DNA of 63,709 nt from Cohnella luojiensis. GTDB lineage: Bacteria; Bacillota; Bacilli; Paenibacillales; Paenibacillaceae. Shown here in pieces: positions 1 through 7,739 of this stretch. The notes beneath the pieces were generated by a model. It was not told where the DNA came from, ran no database searches, and worked only from the letters and a program-made list of their open reading frames with translations. The stretch lies in the NCBI RefSeq assembly GCF_004564235.1, contig NZ_SOMN01000025.1, positions 1 to 63,709 of the forward strand, read 5' to 3'. Numbering within the stretch: position 1 is the first letter of the stretch; each line of letters opens with the position of its first letter. The position numbers were made by a program, and so were the translations under genes.

Positions 1-408
1 AGCCGAGAAAGTAACGAAATCGTACCAACTCCGTCCGCCGCAATCGAATTGAGCCGAGAAAGTAACGAAATCGTACCAACTCCGTCCGCCGTAGTCGAAT
101 CGAGCCGAGAAAGTAACGAAATCGTACCAACTCCGTCCGCCGCAATCGAATTGAGCCGAGATGGTAACGAAAGCGTATCAACTCCGTCCGCCGCAATCGA
201 ATTGAGCCGAGAAAGTAACGAAATCGTACCAACTCCGTCCGCCGCAATCGAATTGAGCCGAGAAAGTAACGAAATCGTACCAACTCCGTCCGCCGTAGTC
301 GAATCGAGCCGAGAAAGTAACGAAATCGTACCAACTCCGTCTGCTGCAATCGAATTGAGCCGAGATGGTAACGAAAGCGTATCAACTCGGTCCTGCGAGT
401 GCGATACA
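1..408 (+). repeat. 51-bp tandem repeat array A (8 units)
   Basis: Eight units of 51 bp begin at 1, 52, 103, 154, 205, 256, 307 and 358; the last one is degenerate. Units 1-4 match units 5-8 in order, including the variant unit with GATGG and AGCGTATC, so there is also a 204-bp higher-order period. Because 51 is a multiple of 3 an open frame runs through the array with a 17-residue period, but it has no ribosome binding site and its composition follows the DNA repeat, so I do not call a protein. The array may extend beyond the window start. The same unit recurs near 19.5 kb (inverted) and 47.3 kb. Confidence 0.95.
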
Positions 409-435
409 ATCGTCAAAAGGACGCGTAGTGCAAAA

Positions 436-1131
436 TTAGCAATCGTTATGTTTCCACCAGATGCCCGCGCATTCAGGTAGACGGACGAGGTTCTGCTCAA
501 CGGCCTTGTTCGCGAGCTCGTCCCCGAAGAAGAAGCGGGTTAACCGCTCGGCCTGCACGATATCGTCGAATTCGTAGTCTGTACGGATCCAGCGGTGCGA
601 GAAACCATACTTATCCACTAATGCCGCGTAATAGGGCAATAAGAAATCCGGAGGGTTGGGAGTCTCGAAGCCGGTGCCCATCGTTTCAAGAATGACGACC
701 GTCCCGTCGGGGCGAAGAACGCGTTTGATTTCGTGGATGACCTCCTCTAAATTCCGCTCCCAATCCGGATTGTTCATGCTTGTTAAGTAACAGATACTCC
801 AGCCCGAGACGATGAGGTCCGCGCTTTGATCCGGCAACGGGAGTTCTCGATGATCGGCGACATGCGTAGACCACTTCCGCGGGCCGCCCGCTGCGCGTAA
901 CCGCTCACCAGTCACTTCTAACATCGCGGCGGAGGCATCCAACGCGATGATGGAGCGGGCTTCCGGCGCGAGTACCGTCGTCAGCCTGCCCGTACCTGCT
1001 CCCATATCCACGATATCGAGTCCGCTAACCGGCTTGATTTCCTCGATGGTCTCTTTTAAACCCGGCTGCTTGGCGATTAATTCATGATATTGCGATGCTT
1101 CCCGCCTATAGATGCTTTCGTGATCAGGCAT
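436..1131 (-). CDS. class I SAM-dependent methyltransferase
   Basis: A 231-residue soluble protein with a Rossmann methyltransferase core. Motif I is VDMGAGTGRLT near residues 41-51, followed by the acidic residue of motif II in IALDAS. The later DLIVSGWSICYL and EIKRVLRPDGTVVIL segments are typical of the Methyltransf_11/25 group. The substrate cannot be told from sequence. Its ATG overlaps the 3' end of the upstream MerR-methyltransferase gene by 8 bp, so the two are very probably translationally coupled and share the MerR-type promoter at 2150-2180. The gene ends about 28 bp from repeat array A. Confidence 0.9.
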   Translation of the reverse strand: MPDHESIYRREASQYHELIAKQPGLKETIEEIKPVSGLDIVDMGAGTGRLTTVLAPEARSIIALDASAAMLEVTGERLRAAGGPRKWSTHVADHRELPLPDQSADLIVSGWSICYLTSMNNPDWERNLEEVIHEIKRVLRPDGTVVILETMGTGFETPNPPDFLLPYYAALVDKYGFSHRWIRTDYEFDDIVQAERLTRFFFGDELANKAVEQNLVRLPECAGIWWKHNDC

Positions 1132-2128
1132 GATTTCTCTCCTCCTTGCAGGCGTAGATGATATGAAGCCATTCGTTCATTGGGGTAATTTCCACGCGGT
1201 AACCACTATTCTCGAACCAATGCCTCAGCATTAGAATAGCAGGGTAATTCGGACTGGTTGAACCCTCATGAGCTTCGGAATTCATGAGATCGGCGATACA
1301 GATGCGTCCTCCCGGCTTTAGCACCCTGCGCATTTCTTCTAGAGCAAGGAGCTGCTGGTCGGGGGTTAGATGATGGAAGGCGAAGCTGGATACGACGAAG
1401 TCGAATTGCTCTTCGAGGTAGGGTAACGCTAGGAAATTGCCTATTCTCGTTTCTAGAGCGGGATATTTTCTCTGACAATGCCGGAGCATTTCCTTGGACT
1501 GATCGACCCCCGACATCGAGATGCCCCGTTCCATAAATCTAGCGGCTAAATTTCCGGTCCCTGTTCCGATGTCGAGCCCCTGTTCGTCTCCCGACGGTGA
1601 CACCAATCGCACGATAAGATCCAATGCTTTGTCGTAATCGGCATAATTCCCGGTATTGGCGGCTACCCGCTCATCGTGAGTAGGCGCTTGTTGATTGTAA
1701 TCCCATTTGTCCTTCCAGTTGCCGCGATGCTCCCGCAGCTGTTTGGACGCTTCGGCGAGTCGGAAAATATGCTCGAGAGGCAGCGATTGTTTCGTTTTGA
1801 GAAGCTCGATCATATGGTCCGTCGTCTCGACGACCTGCTTGATCTGCAGCCACTCCGACATCATGACCGATCGTTGCAGCTCTAGATAATACTGTAGTTC
1901 CTCTTTGTCGTTCTCGTCCCATTTCTCCAAAACCAGTCGTATATCCGCTACGGACATTCCTGCTTCTCTAAGGGAAATGATGGTTTGAAGCCTCCAGATA
2001 TCCTTCTCGGAGAATGTCCGATAGAGGTTGGCTGGCTCCTTGATAGGAGACAGCAGTCCTTTCTCCTCATAGAATCTTATCGCTCTCGGCGAAATGTTAA
2101 GCCTACTTGCCACCTCTTTTATTTTCAT
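1124..2128 (-). CDS. MerR-family regulator fused to a methyltransferase domain
   Basis: About 334 residues. The N-terminus is a MerR winged helix (MKIKEVASRLNISPRAIRFY), followed by the usual long dimerisation helix to about residue 120. The C-terminal half, from about residue 155, is a class I SAM methyltransferase with GLDIGTGTGNLAARF as motif I and a post-I acidic residue in GVDQSKEM. In MerR proteins the C-terminal domain is normally the sensor, so the methyltransferase fold may bind SAM or a substrate as effector; that is inference. I chose the ATG at 2128 because GGGGGTGA lies just upstream and the homology starts there, although the frame stays open to 2224. It is first in an operon with the methyltransferase at 436-1131. 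Confidence 0.88.
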   Translation of the reverse strand: MKIKEVASRLNISPRAIRFYEEKGLLSPIKEPANLYRTFSEKDIWRLQTIISLREAGMSVADIRLVLEKWDENDKEELQYYLELQRSVMMSEWLQIKQVVETTDHMIELLKTKQSLPLEHIFRLAEASKQLREHRGNWKDKWDYNQQAPTHDERVAANTGNYADYDKALDLIVRLVSPSGDEQGLDIGTGTGNLAARFMERGISMSGVDQSKEMLRHCQRKYPALETRIGNFLALPYLEEQFDFVVSSFAFHHLTPDQQLLALEEMRRVLKPGGRICIADLMNSEAHEGSTSPNYPAILMLRHWFENSGYRVEITPMNEWLHIIYACKEERNHA

Positions 2129-2149
2129 GTCGATCACCCCCGCATAACC

Positions 2150-2180
2150 ATTGTAAACGTTCACGCAGCGTGAATGTAAA
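2150..2180 (-). promoter_or_regulatory. MerR-type promoter with long spacer and internal operator
   Basis: On the minus strand TTTACA (2175-2180) and TACAAT (2150-2155) are separated by 19 bp, the overlong spacer typical of MerR-activated promoters. The spacer holds the palindrome TTCACGC-T-GCGTGAA. The downstream gene is itself a MerR protein, so autoregulation is the simple reading. The predicted leader is only about 15 nt. Confidence 0.8.
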
Positions 2181-2202
2181 GGGGGGAGGTTTTTTCTAAT
2201 CC

Positions 2203-2232
2203 AAAAGAAAAACCGCCTTATCATAAGACGGT
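2203..2232 (-). terminator. rho-independent terminator
   Basis: Read on the minus strand: ACCGTCTT, a 5-nt loop, then AAGGCGGT (one G-U pair), followed by TTTTTCTTTT. It ends the YheC/YheD gene just before the MerR-type promoter. Confidence 0.8.
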
Positions 2233-2274
2233 AAATGAATTATTTTAAGTTTGAGTTGGACAGCAATTCACCAG

Positions 2275-3033
2275 TTAACCTCGCCGCCGCCTTTTACGGA
2301 GGATGTTGTTCATTCGTTTGATGCCCAGGTAATATTTTTGATTGGGTAGTCGGGAGAAACCTGTGAAGCCCGGATACTTAAAATTCACTTCGATAAGGCT
2401 TATTTTTCCTTTCTTATCAACGGCGAAATCATTACCGATCTTTTGATAATATCTTATCTTTCCGGCCCGCTTGCAGATTTTGTGGCTTAGGCGAATAAGC
2501 CGGTTTTTGACTCTCGCAGCTTTTTCATTTGAGTACCCCAGCGACTGCTTCATCGATTTTTCAAAGAGAGTCACATAGCCTCGCGAGCTGGATACATTGG
2601 TGACAATACTGTTGGGCCCTGCTACTTTCGAATAAAGCCCGAAGAACTGCCAGCGGTCCCGTAAGTTGCGCATCATCATAACCCGGATATCGAAAGGCCT
2701 GCCTTTAATGCGGGCAAGAGGAATGGCTTTTTGAATGATGTATGGCTGGGAAAAAGACCGTTTTTTGATCTCTGTGTACAGCGCATCCAAGGAAGCGCAT
2801 TTTACGGTAGTTCCCCTCAAAAGGACAAAGGCGTATCCTCCGCGAGTTTTCCAAGCTTTCATAATTCCTTTACCCATGTGGGTATTATCGGGTTTAATAT
2901 AGACTGCTCCATATTTCTTCATAAATATTCTCAAAGTCTGCGCATTAAATATCGAGGTTGGAGGCAAATGCTTTCGGATTTCGGAGTCTCTTGAATAGAA
3001 GCGATGAAGAAACCATTTTCCCAAGGGTGCCAT
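2275..3033 (-). CDS. YheC/YheD family ATP-grasp protein (spore coat-associated)
   Basis: 252 residues of the YheC/YheD family, whose members are ATP-grasp-like proteins linked to the spore coat in Bacillus. Visible family features are the YGAVYIKPDNTHMGKG segment near residues 41-56, the PFDIRVMMMR segment near 112, and the C-terminal IGNDFAVDKKGKISLIEVN block that carries the ATP-grasp metal ligands. The C-terminus is strongly basic (RKRRRRG). The start has AGGAGAGGA immediately upstream. It appears monocistronic, with a terminator at 2203-2232. The ligated substrate is not known from sequence. Confidence 0.85.
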   Translation of the reverse strand: MAPLGKWFLHRFYSRDSEIRKHLPPTSIFNAQTLRIFMKKYGAVYIKPDNTHMGKGIMKAWKTRGGYAFVLLRGTTVKCASLDALYTEIKKRSFSQPYIIQKAIPLARIKGRPFDIRVMMMRNLRDRWQFFGLYSKVAGPNSIVTNVSSSRGYVTLFEKSMKQSLGYSNEKAARVKNRLIRLSHKICKRAGKIRYYQKIGNDFAVDKKGKISLIEVNFKYPGFTGFSRLPNQKYYLGIKRMNNILRKRRRRG

Positions 3034-3263
3034 TCCTCTCCTGTGCTGCTATTTATGTTTGTTTGCCTTTCTTGAAGTTCACTAACTAACATATTAAAAG
3101 CATTTTAAAAATCGACGGCATTTGATGATGGGCACTAACCCGTTTTTACCCTTTGGACAACCATACAAGTTCATAAACTTAGAAGATTTATCCCATTCGG
3201 GCCCGTCCGTGCGGCACATAGAATGCCGTATACCTTGGTTCGTTCCGAAAGAGGAGATGCATG

Positions 3264-3830
3264 ATGGGAAAAGGCAAAAGGATCAATGTCAATATAAAGA
3301 AAGGGAAAGCAACGGATGTCGCATCCAGGAACAAGGGGTTGAAAAGCCGGCTTCTCAGCTCGAAATATATCCGCAACAAAACGCTGAGAAACAAACTGCT
3401 CCAAAAGTATGCCGGCGCGAGGCAGGAACAACGACTGTCTGATGTCGCGATTACGTGCCTTCGTACAGTCAACTGGAACAATACGAATCAGATCCTAACA
3501 TTGGCGAGAGGAAGCGGAGCAGAGCGCACCGTATTAGTAACCGCAAGAAATGTAGGAACGCAACTCGCGATAGCCGTCGTACGGCTGAATGTCCAAAGCG
3601 AGTTCGCCGGGATTCTTAACATCGTGGTGCCGGGCGTCCAGGTTGCTCTTCTTTTTCCCGGGGAGTCGTTTACGTTCAGCTTCAGGGCTGGCCTAATCGC
3701 GCTGAGCAATACGCGACCGGGAGTAAAGGCCGTTCTCGTGGTTTCCACTTCAACGAATCCGGACGGAAGCGCGGATCAAAATCCTCTCAATAGCATCCGT
3801 GCCCTCGCTAGATTCGTGAACGTCGTGTGA
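3264..3830 (+). CDS. hypothetical protein with basic N-terminus
   Basis: About 188 residues, family not recognised. The first 55 residues are very basic (many K/R, as in KGKRINVNIKKGKA). The remaining 130 residues are beta-rich, hydrophobic and poor in Cys and Met, and look like a compact beta-sandwich or jelly-roll. No signal peptide or membrane helix is seen. A basic tail plus a beta domain resembles several spore-surface proteins of this family of bacteria, including the collagen-like protein at 17.5 kb, but that is only an analogy. GAGGAG at 3251-3256 is 7 nt from the ATG at 3264 and 4 nt from the ATG at 3261; I prefer 3264. A terminator follows. Confidence 0.7.
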   Translation: MGKGKRINVNIKKGKATDVASRNKGLKSRLLSSKYIRNKTLRNKLLQKYAGARQEQRLSDVAITCLRTVNWNNTNQILTLARGSGAERTVLVTARNVGTQLAIAVVRLNVQSEFAGILNIVVPGVQVALLFPGESFTFSFRAGLIALSNTRPGVKAVLVVSTSTNPDGSADQNPLNSIRALARFVNVV

Positions 3831-3858
3831 GCGCGAATCGGCCAACACGGTTAACGAA

Positions 3859-3895
3859 TTAACGGCTACCTCTGCGGTAGCCGTTAAATTATTGT
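3859..3895 (+). terminator. stem-loop terminator
   Basis: TTAACGGCTACC and GGTAGCCGTTAA form a perfect 12-bp stem with loop TCTGC; the following tract is only moderately T-rich. It separates the hypothetical gene from the ECF promoter. Confidence 0.75.
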
Positions 3896-3911
3896 ATTCA
3901 AATAGAAAATG

Positions 3912-3938
3912 GGAACCTTTTGCGTGCTGAATTGTCTA
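3912..3938 (+). promoter_or_regulatory. ECF-type promoter of sigma module 1
   Basis: GGAAC (3912-3916) and TGTCTA (3933-3938) are separated by 16 bp, the arrangement of Bacillus ECF promoters with an AAC-type -35 and a GTC-type -10. The second sigma module at 33.8 kb carries the same two boxes with the same spacing and the same distance to its RBS. Confidence 0.72.
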
Positions 3939-3957
3939 ATTTATCGAGGTGAGCAAG

Positions 3958-4503
3958 TTGGCGCACGATTATTTGAAAAACGTAACCAGCATACAGTCCC
4001 CGTCCCTGAACGATCTGATGCGGGAGCATGGGCAGGATGTATGGAATTACGCCTTCCTGTTGACCAAGAACCACCACGTTTCCGACGATATCGCACAAGA
4101 TGTGTTTTTGCAGGCGTTTCTGCACATTTCCTCCTTTCGGGGTCAGTCGTCCGTGCGGACCTGGCTTTTTTCCATCACGCGGAACATAGCCATTAATCAG
4201 AAGAAATCCGCTTTTTTCCGGAAGGTAACGCTGCTCGACTTCCTTTACCCGGCCCCAAGCGCCCCGTCGGCGGAGGAGCATTACTTGAATCGTACCTATG
4301 CGGACTCCATTTGGTTACTGGTCATGAAGCTCCCGACGAAATACCGTGAAGTTCTGATTCTCGAAGCCCATTATGAAATGCCTCAGACGGAGATCGCATT
4401 ATTGCTGCGAATATCGATCGGTACCGTGAAGTCGCGGCTGCACAGGGCCCGCGCCAAAATGAAGGCATTCCTGGAGGAGGTGGAGCGCCATGAGCGATCA
4501 TAA
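3958..4503 (+). CDS. ECF RNA polymerase sigma factor (module 1)
   Basis: About 181 residues with the two conserved ECF regions. Region 2 includes VWNYAFLLTKN, the DDIAQDVFLQAF helix and SFRGQSSVRTWLF. Region 4 is near the C-terminus, with YREVLILEAHYEM, the TEIALLLRISIGTVKSRL helix-turn-helix and HRARAKM. I chose the TTG at 3958: AGGTGA at 3947-3952 sits 5 nt upstream, exactly as in the paralogue at 33.8 kb. A GTG at 3949 overlaps that RBS and is less likely. The gene overlaps the downstream anti-sigma-like gene by 14 bp. Its promoter resembles an ECF promoter, so autoregulation is likely. Confidence 0.92.
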   Translation: MAHDYLKNVTSIQSPSLNDLMREHGQDVWNYAFLLTKNHHVSDDIAQDVFLQAFLHISSFRGQSSVRTWLFSITRNIAINQKKSAFFRKVTLLDFLYPAPSAPSAEEHYLNRTYADSIWLLVMKLPTKYREVLILEAHYEMPQTEIALLLRISIGTVKSRLHRARAKMKAFLEEVERHERS

Positions 4504-5752
4504 ACCGGAGTGGTATGCGCGACTAAGAAAAGGTCCGTTCGAAAAAGCCATATTCGATTCGAAAATGCAGCAAGAAATGGAGTCGCATACGAAGGCGGAA
4601 TGGTCGAAAAGCCCCAAAAGACGTTTGAATCCCTGGGCTGCGGCTGTTGTGGCGGCGGTTTTCCTATTCATTGCTATTGCTCTGGTTCCTGCGGCGAGCC
4701 AACCCTTCGGTTCTTTCCGTCAGTCTGGCGGCAACGCGGATGAGCCGGTCATGCCCATACAATACGTGCTGGATCACTTGCAAGTCGGGATGTCGGAGGA
4801 AGGGGTCAAGCAGGCTTTCGGCGACGACTTTGATGGGCAGGGCGTCCGTCGGGATTTCGCGCAAGGTCATAAGGAAGATCCAAACGACATGTCTACTTGG
4901 AGCGCAGTCGATACGTGGCGTTACGACTTCGGCGTCAATGACGGGTACGTGATTGCACAGAACAGCGGGGACACGGACGAAGAGGCAATCTTCGATCTTC
5001 AAGGAATCCGAAATGGAAAGATCGAATCTCAATTGGTCGTATATTGGAAAGACCGGAAAGTAGAACGCGCCATTTTCAAAGACATGGACATCGAGGGCAA
5101 CATCCTCACCACGCAAATCGGGCCGGGCGTTGAAGAGGCTCCGCCTACGGAGCCGCCTGCCAACGACGATCCGTCGGGCAACCCTGAAATGCCTCCCCCT
5201 AACGAAGGCGTCCGGGCAGTCGGGGACACTTCTTTCGGATTATTCCAGTTGCGTCCCGCAAAAGGCGGCGATGAAAAAATCCAGGCGTTGGGTGCGCCAA
5301 GCTGCCTTGGACAGGAGAACGATCTCCAGTACTCGGGCGACTACGAGCTTTATTTTCATAAGAGATCTGGCGATGAAACGCTTATACAAGAATTCAATCA
5401 GCTGGAAATGATCCAACGAGAAAATAACACCATAGAGTTCATGAAATTGGAGTTCCCAAAACTCGAGTTATACCTGTTCATTCCGCGCTACACGGACTGC
5501 CATGGCTTGGAGTTCTACGCTTACGGCATCGATAAAGAAACAGGCGAGGTATCGAACTTCACATTCCTAAATGGGGAGGAAACCTACCCCAATTGGACTA
5601 CGTCGCCCAACAACCTGCCTCAAGCCGTCGAAGGAAAACTGGTGGTCGAAGGCGGCAGAGGAGCCGGCCAAGACGGCGCCACCCGGTATGTATACGATCC
5701 TGATCTTGCGACTCACCAACTGGTGCTGGAGAGTAAAGAACAGATTCCTTGA
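4490..5752 (+). CDS. membrane-bound anti-sigma-like protein (module 1)
   Basis: 420 residues. The short cytoplasmic N-terminus starts MSD then PEWYARLRKGPFEK, the same motif that opens the partner of the second ECF factor. One transmembrane helix lies near residues 48-66 (PWAAAVVAAVFLFIAIALV). About 350 residues follow outside the membrane, with a Pro-rich linker near residues 215-240 (PPTEPPANDDPSGNPEMPPP) separating two domains. No HxxxCxxC zinc anti-sigma motif is seen. Its place directly behind the sigma gene with a 14-bp overlap is the main argument for anti-sigma function; the sensory role of the outer domains is inference. Confidence 0.75.
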   Translation: MSDHKPEWYARLRKGPFEKAIFDSKMQQEMESHTKAEWSKSPKRRLNPWAAAVVAAVFLFIAIALVPAASQPFGSFRQSGGNADEPVMPIQYVLDHLQVGMSEEGVKQAFGDDFDGQGVRRDFAQGHKEDPNDMSTWSAVDTWRYDFGVNDGYVIAQNSGDTDEEAIFDLQGIRNGKIESQLVVYWKDRKVERAIFKDMDIEGNILTTQIGPGVEEAPPTEPPANDDPSGNPEMPPPNEGVRAVGDTSFGLFQLRPAKGGDEKIQALGAPSCLGQENDLQYSGDYELYFHKRSGDETLIQEFNQLEMIQRENNTIEFMKLEFPKLELYLFIPRYTDCHGLEFYAYGIDKETGEVSNFTFLNGEETYPNWTTSPNNLPQAVEGKLVVEGGRGAGQDGATRYVYDPDLATHQLVLESKEQIP

Positions 5753-5782
5753 AGGGCTGCCAATTGGCAGCCCTTCTTTCGG
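5752..5782 (+). terminator. rho-independent terminator
   Basis: AAGGGCTGCC-AATT-GGCAGCCCTT, a perfect 10-bp stem, followed by CTTTC. It begins at the last base of the anti-sigma-like gene. Confidence 0.85.
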
Positions 5783-5800
5783 TTCAGGTCAGATAATATT

Positions 5801-5950
5801 TCAGGTTTCCGTCATGATGCCGCCGTTGACGTGAAGTACCTGTCCCGTTACGAAAGAGGAATCATCAGACGCCAAGTAAATGTAGGTCGGAGCAAGCTCG
5901 AACGGCTGTCCGGTGCGTTCATAGGAGTTTCCTCCCATCGGATTGTCAAG
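5801..5950 (-). pseudogene. 3' remnant of a short-chain dehydrogenase (SDR) gene
   Basis: The minus-strand frame encodes only the last 45 or so residues of an SDR of the general-stress-protein-39 type: RTGQPFELAPTYIYLASDDS, then FVTGQVLHVNGG and a normal stop. The roughly 240 upstream residues, with the nucleotide-binding and YxxxK parts, are missing; the sequence before it turns directly into the promoter region of the kinase gene at 6031. The open frame up to 6004 is unrelated sequence. Confidence 0.8.
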
Positions 5951-6030
5951 AGACAATGACATATGAAACAATAAGAGCGGATGTACATGAGACTGTTTTT
6001 GCATTCTTAAAATTTTAAGGAGGGTTTCAC

Positions 6031-7011
6031 ATGAGTTCAGAGGTTGTAATTGGAATTGATGGCGGCGGGACGTATACCCGCGTCATGGTCAGTGACCTTG
6101 ATGGAAACGTGCTTTCTTACATAGAGCGAGGCTCCGCCTCCATTTATAAAGACGAACAAGCTACTCTTAATGTACATGAAGCGATTGCCGAAGCGTTGCA
6201 TATGACAGGCAGAACAAGCGAGCAGGTACAAGCTCTTGCAGCTGGAATTGCCGGATATGACAATCCATCCGATCTGGATTGGATTATTCCTTTAACGGAT
6301 CTTCCCGGATTAACATGTCCAAAATGGCATGTGAATGACGCCGTATCCGCTCATTCCGGCGCGTTAATGACGCAGCCGGGTATTGTTGTCATTGCGGGAA
6401 CCGGGTCTATTATCGCAGGCATCACAGAGGATGGGCAATTCATCCGCAATTATGATTTTCACCATTATGCAACGAGTGCTGCAAGATTTATTTCGTATGA
6501 TGCAGTATACGAAACGCTTGCGGGTCATTCAAACGCAACGGACAGTAATCTTATTCGACTCATGCTGGAGCATTGGAACGTGTCATCCATTAGCGAATTT
6601 GCTGCGGTAGCTATACGAGGATTTACCGAGGATAGACGAGAGCGCGATAAACGATTTGGCGAGTTCGCTCCTTTCATTACCGCGGCGGCAGAACATGGCA
6701 GTTCAGTTGCCGTGCGAGTGTGCAATCGGGCGATTGACCAGATGAAGGTCGGCATTGAGCTTATAGCCTCCTCCTTCATAAGCAATGAGGTCGCGGCCAC
6801 ATTCATTGGCAGTGTCGTCAATAGTCCATATTTCTATCGAGCACTAAGTGAACAACTCTCCACCGCCGGAAGCAATAAGCGCTATACCGTTGTAAAGCCA
6901 CAGTTCTCACCGGTCGCAGGCTCCGTATTATTAGCATTAAAAAACCTCAACATCCCCATTGATAAAGCTATTATTAATAACCTGCATAAAAGCGACCACC
7001 TCCCAAGATAA
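6031..7011 (+). CDS. BadF/BadG/BcrA/BcrD-type ATPase, N-acetylglucosamine kinase-like
   Basis: 326 residues of the ASKHA sugar-kinase fold. The phosphate-1 motif is VVIGIDGGGTYTRVMVSD at residues 5-22. A second phosphate motif GIVVIAGTGSII is near residue 115, and AGSVLLALK is near the C-terminus. The family includes GlcNAc kinases that phosphorylate aminosugars recovered from cell wall or chitin. The segment after GTGSII, normally rich in glycines (GWGxxxGDEGS), reads RNYDFHHYATSAARF here and is unusually divergent, so substrate or activity may differ. AAGGAGGG lies 7 nt before the ATG. No operon partner is adjacent. Confidence 0.8.
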   Translation: MSSEVVIGIDGGGTYTRVMVSDLDGNVLSYIERGSASIYKDEQATLNVHEAIAEALHMTGRTSEQVQALAAGIAGYDNPSDLDWIIPLTDLPGLTCPKWHVNDAVSAHSGALMTQPGIVVIAGTGSIIAGITEDGQFIRNYDFHHYATSAARFISYDAVYETLAGHSNATDSNLIRLMLEHWNVSSISEFAAVAIRGFTEDRRERDKRFGEFAPFITAAAEHGSSVAVRVCNRAIDQMKVGIELIASSFISNEVAATFIGSVVNSPYFYRALSEQLSTAGSNKRYTVVKPQFSPVAGSVLLALKNLNIPIDKAIINNLHKSDHLPR

Positions 7012-7058
7012 TCATTATGGGCTGCCCTGTTTGAGTTGGTCCAATGTATCACGTGCGT

Positions 7059-7535
7059 CTATACTCGAAGCGCTTTTACCACCAGCCGTTTTACCATTCC
7101 AAGTAATCGAGGTCTCGTCCAAATAGGAGACACGAAAATCGTGCGCATCCCTAACCGGTTTCCGCCCCATAAATCGGCGATAATACCATTACCAATAACC
7201 GCCGTCTCGTTTCTGCGGGTTCCAAGTACATCCAATGCGGCCAGAAATGCTTTTTTCTTCGGTTTCCCCGCTTTGAACAGAGTCGGAAACTCATTAACCA
7301 GCCCGTGTTCTTGTGCCGGAGGTTTGCTGTTTGAGACGATAATCAGCTTTATCGCATATCGGGACTGAAAGTTTTTCAGCCATGTTTTCATCGAATCCGA
7401 TAAAGACTCGGCATTCTTTTTGATTAACGTATTATTCCAGTCCAGTATTATTCCTTTAATTCCTGCCCGCTGAAGTGCATCTCCGTCTACTTCATAAATC
7501 GAGCGCGCAATTTGGGAAGGTTTGAAAATAGGCAT
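7059..7535 (-). CDS. YqeG-family HAD protein, catalytic residues degenerate
   Basis: 158 residues, close in length and layout to YqeG HAD-IIIA phosphatases. The first motif, normally DLDNT, reads DWNNT (residues 32-36): the nucleophile Asp is kept but the second, acid/base Asp is Asn. The motif II (IIVSNSKP) and motif III (KAGKPKKKAF) positions are kept. The metal-binding VIGDQ motif reads VIGNG, another Asp to Asn change. Two lost carboxylates suggest a non-catalytic or altered paralogue. GGAGG precedes the ATG at 7535. A canonical YqeG presumably lies elsewhere in the genome. Confidence 0.82.
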   Translation of the reverse strand: MPIFKPSQIARSIYEVDGDALQRAGIKGIILDWNNTLIKKNAESLSDSMKTWLKNFQSRYAIKLIIVSNSKPPAQEHGLVNEFPTLFKAGKPKKKAFLAALDVLGTRRNETAVIGNGIIADLWGGNRLGMRTIFVSPIWTRPRLLGMVKRLVVKALRV

Positions 7536-7739
7536 AAGCTTCCTCCGTTACAGTGGTGATATAAGTAAACCAGTCACATATAGTTTGCCTTCATTTGGTT
7601 AAAATCATGCCATTTGTAACCTATGGGTACTCCATAATTGATTCGTTCTGCCGATGGACGCATTCATTAAATGTCCTATCATAGGAGATGAAAGCCGATC
7701 CTGCATCGCAAAAAAATATAATCGAGGAGTGGATGCCAA

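Noticed and set aside
1..408. Regular repeats as a possible CRISPR array
   Set aside because: Units are contiguous 51-bp repeats without unique spacers, and no cas genes are seen.
49..480. A 143-residue frame with a 17-residue repeat (SRESNEIVPTPSA)
   Set aside because: The frame exists because the DNA unit is 51 bp; there is no RBS, and the same unit occurs elsewhere in frames with stops and in the opposite orientation.
3122..3481. Frames of about 100 codons on both strands around 3.1-3.5 kb
   Set aside because: They overlap the hypothetical gene at 3264 in other frames, and only that gene has a good RBS and a protein-like composition.
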